Virus record (IMG/VR): IMGVR_UViG_3300044732_002850
Span: 1 to 31,959 of that record
Strand: one strand, 5' to 3'
DNA length: 31,959 bases
Source: a virus
The notes under the pieces are model-generated. The model was not told where the DNA came from, did no database searches, and saw only the letters and a list, made by a program, of their open reading frames with translations. Below, one piece after another: positions 30,109-31,959 of this stretch. Positions within the stretch are counted from its first letter, which is position 1. Every line of letters begins with the position of its first letter. The translations under genes were made by a program, and so were the position numbers.

Positions 30109-31959
30109 GCAATATCAATCCACAGTTCATTTCTGTCAATGCGAGTGGGTGTGTTATTGGTTTCATCACACACCACAGCAAAGTCATACACAGCACGCAA
30201 GCTCACCATGTCACCAAAGAAGCTTTCAAAGGTGCGGGTCACTGCATCTCTTGTATACTGATCATTGGGTTCAAACAAGAATGGTTTGGCCAAATTATCC
30301 AACTGATAGTTGAGGTAGCAAACCAATCTGGCCACGTTCACTCTGTTGAGAGCACTTTCCACAGGGCTGAGGGTCTTTTGACCATACACAACCAGTCCGC
30401 GACCAGGTATAAACGCAATGGGGTTGATGTCATTTTCATACAACACATCACGTTGTCCCTGTGTCAATTGGAGTGGAATGTATTCTTGTTCAGTATTGAG
30501 GTAACCCACGCTGGTGACTGCTGTGACAATACCACGTGTGAAGCCTGCTGGAGCAAACCAAGGGTAGGCCACTTGGTCGTTGAACGCTATGGTTCTCAGT
30601 GTCATCATGCTGGGTGGCACAAAGATTTCTGTTCCATCCAGGTTGGTGGCCAGACCCCAGGGATAGTAGATGCCTGCATAACGGCTGCGAGTGATCAATC
30701 CATCTTCACCATTGCTGGCTGAATTGTTGCTGTTGTTGGCCCAAGCCTGGATGCTGGTGCCATCTGGAGCCAGTCTGGCTGGAGGATCCACTACTACAAA
30801 TGCCACATCCTTTTTGTCTGTGTTCAAGGTCAGCATTTCATCAATCACCTCTGGATAACCAGGAGCACTGATTAGGTTGTAGTAGTTGGCTTCTGAACGC
30901 AGTTCCTGATTGCTGACAATTGCACCAGCCATGGCACGCACCACCATGATTCTCTGAGCCTTGCGGCCCATCAAAGGTGCACCATTTACAGCGTTGCCAC
31001 TGGCTGTTACCCAACGGTCTCTCCATACACCTGTGGTGAGATAATTGGGTCTCCATTCTTTGACATTGTTGGTGCTGTAACGTGTGTTGAACAACATAAA
31101 TCCATATGGATAGGCCAGTGCGCTGGGTGCATCGGGGTCCACATAATTGCTGATCAGCATATCCTGAATGTTTGTGCTGCCTGTTTGCAGCCCATCATCA
31201 TTGGGTCTAGCGTCAGCAAACAAAATACCCTTGCTGCTGGTTTGATCGGTGTTGTCCACTGGTTCCCAAACCACATTCAAACTGTCATATCTATACAGTT
31301 TGGGATAATTTTCCATGTCACTGGTGTCTATCCACAAATCGTTGTCAGCAAGTGGTGTTGAGCCATCGCTTTGATAACTGGGTTCTGTGGCACTGAGTAT
31401 CACCCCATTGGGGTTGGTGTTGGAATACATGTTCCGATAACCCATCCACTGAGTTCCATCACTCACCATCACATCCACTTGTAGGTCCTGATTAAACCAC
31501 AATGTGCCTTGTGTGGGCTCACCCAGTGGTTCCGTCAACCTCTGATAGTAGGGAACTGTTATGCCATTCACTGTGTAATCTTCACATGCAATCCAGGCGC
31601 TGCCATTCCAAATTTTCACTTGGAAAGTTGCATTTACTGGGCTGGCCAGCAATATATTATATTGCACATACAGGCTGCCCAGGGTTCGTTGACTGCCCAG
31701 TGCTTGAGTGGCACTGGCATCATTCAAGTATAGTGGAGCAGATTTAAGCTGCCATTGATCCAACCCACTGTTGTATCTCTTGGCTGCCCAGAAGCTGCCG
31801 CGATTGGCAGCAACCAAATTTACCCAAATATTGCCAGCAGCTATTTGACTGGGAGTTCTGGGTTGAGGATTATCCACACTGTAGCTTGCATATACCAGTG
31901 AGTTACCATAGGTGTCTCCAGTATCAATATTGGCCCATTCTAGGGGAAGTTGTGTTGTT
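30030..31959 (-). CDS. 18: Tail sheath protein (T4 gp18-like), open at right edge
   Basis: The frame stays open to the right edge, so the listed end is not the start of the gene; at least 642 residues lie in the window (T4 gp18 has 659). The C-terminal part is diagnostic: GRGLVVYGQKTL, SALNRVNVARLVCYL (tail sheath 'N-x-RR-hh-h' segment), FEPND-x-x-TRD, and the closing ELWIDIAIKPTKAIEFIYIPLRI with LNTGD. The N-terminal parts visible contain repeated Trp/Gly segments (LWFNQDLQVDVMVSDG, WVASE-type) that look like inserted domains. The sheath contracts to drive the tube through the host envelope. Its 3' end is the target of two endonuclease genes. Confidence 0.9.
   Translation of the reverse strand, partial: TTQLPLEWANIDTGDTYGNSLVYASYSVDNPQPRTPSQIAAGNIWVNLVAANRGSFWAAKRYNSGLDQWQLKSAPLYLNDASATQALGSQRTLGSLYVQYNILLASPVNATFQVKIWNGSAWIACEDYTVNGITVPYYQRLTEPLGEPTQGTLWFNQDLQVDVMVSDGTQWMGYRNMYSNTNPNGVILSATEPSYQSDGSTPLADNDLWIDTSDMENYPKLYRYDSLNVVWEPVDNTDQTSSKGILFADARPNDDGLQTGSTNIQDMLISNYVDPDAPSALAYPYGFMLFNTRYSTNNVKEWRPNYLTTGVWRDRWVTASGNAVNGAPLMGRKAQRIMVVRAMAGAIVSNQELRSEANYYNLISAPGYPEVIDEMLTLNTDKKDVAFVVVDPPARLAPDGTSIQAWANNSNNSASNGEDGLITRSRYAGIYYPWGLATNLDGTEIFVPPSMMTLRTIAFNDQVAYPWFAPAGFTRGIVTAVTSVGYLNTEQEYIPLQLTQGQRDVLYENDINPIAFIPGRGLVVYGQKTLSPVESALNRVNVARLVCYLNYQLDNLAKPFLFEPNDQYTRDAVTRTFESFFGDMVSLRAVYDFAVVCDETNNTPTRIDRNELWIDIAIKPTKAIEFIYIPLRILNTGDPLIT

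Overview
This window comes from a large tailed bacteriophage with a T4-like (contractile-tail myovirus) core genome. The core is recognisable from residue patterns: a gp18-like tail sheath, a gp19-like tail tube with a tube-like paralogue, gp4-like head completion, gp16/gp17-like terminase, gp32-like single-strand DNA-binding protein, and UvsX and UvsY recombination proteins. T4-type late promoters (core near ATAAATA) sit about 20 to 35 bases before many late starts, while near-consensus sigma-70 promoters drive the early genes. Base composition is moderate. The host cannot be named from this sequence.

Layout. 1-740: a glycosyltransferase-like gene on the plus strand that appears broken over two or three frames. 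740-1205: no gene seen. 1206-2372: four small minus-strand genes, including a P-loop kinase and a small exported protein. 2496-3272: a GIY-YIG/NUMOD3 homing endonuclease. 3314-9234: an early region, with an AAA+ ATPase to the left and a plus-strand run of small genes to the right (an SprT-like metalloprotease, a DUF2786-like protein, a membrane protein and a tandem pair of paralogues), headed by strong promoters. 9236-15199 (minus): replication and recombination genes uvsY, a small acidic gene, a ribosomal protein bL33 homologue, an RlmN-like radical SAM enzyme, uvsX and gene 32. 15408-25093 (minus): packaging and structural genes. 25153-25974: a second glycosyltransferase-like gene. 26295-30030: two related endonuclease genes placed tail-on to the 3' end of the sheath gene. 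30030-31959: the sheath gene, cut by the right edge.

The most striking feature is that two essential ATPases are encoded as fractured genes. uvsX is cut inside its Walker A loop and terL inside its Walker B strand. Each has an N-half ending in a short N-intein, an unrelated homing endonuclease gene in the gap (Vsr-like in uvsX, HNH in terL), and a C-half starting with a C-intein. Each functional protein should form only by protein trans-splicing. The uvsX N-intein is only 15 residues, and the terL C-intein ends in Gln rather than Asn.

Two further systems deserve attention. First, bL33 and RlmN-like genes lie side by side between uvsX and uvsY, suggesting a phage module acting on the large ribosomal subunit; the RlmN-like protein lacks the usual cysteine before the SSQ motif. 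Second, the 3' end of the sheath gene is present three times: one live copy, one perfect 101-bp copy and one diverged remnant. Each is followed by a GCGGAG hairpin, as if successive endonuclease genes had invaded the same target and brought a replacement 3' end each time.
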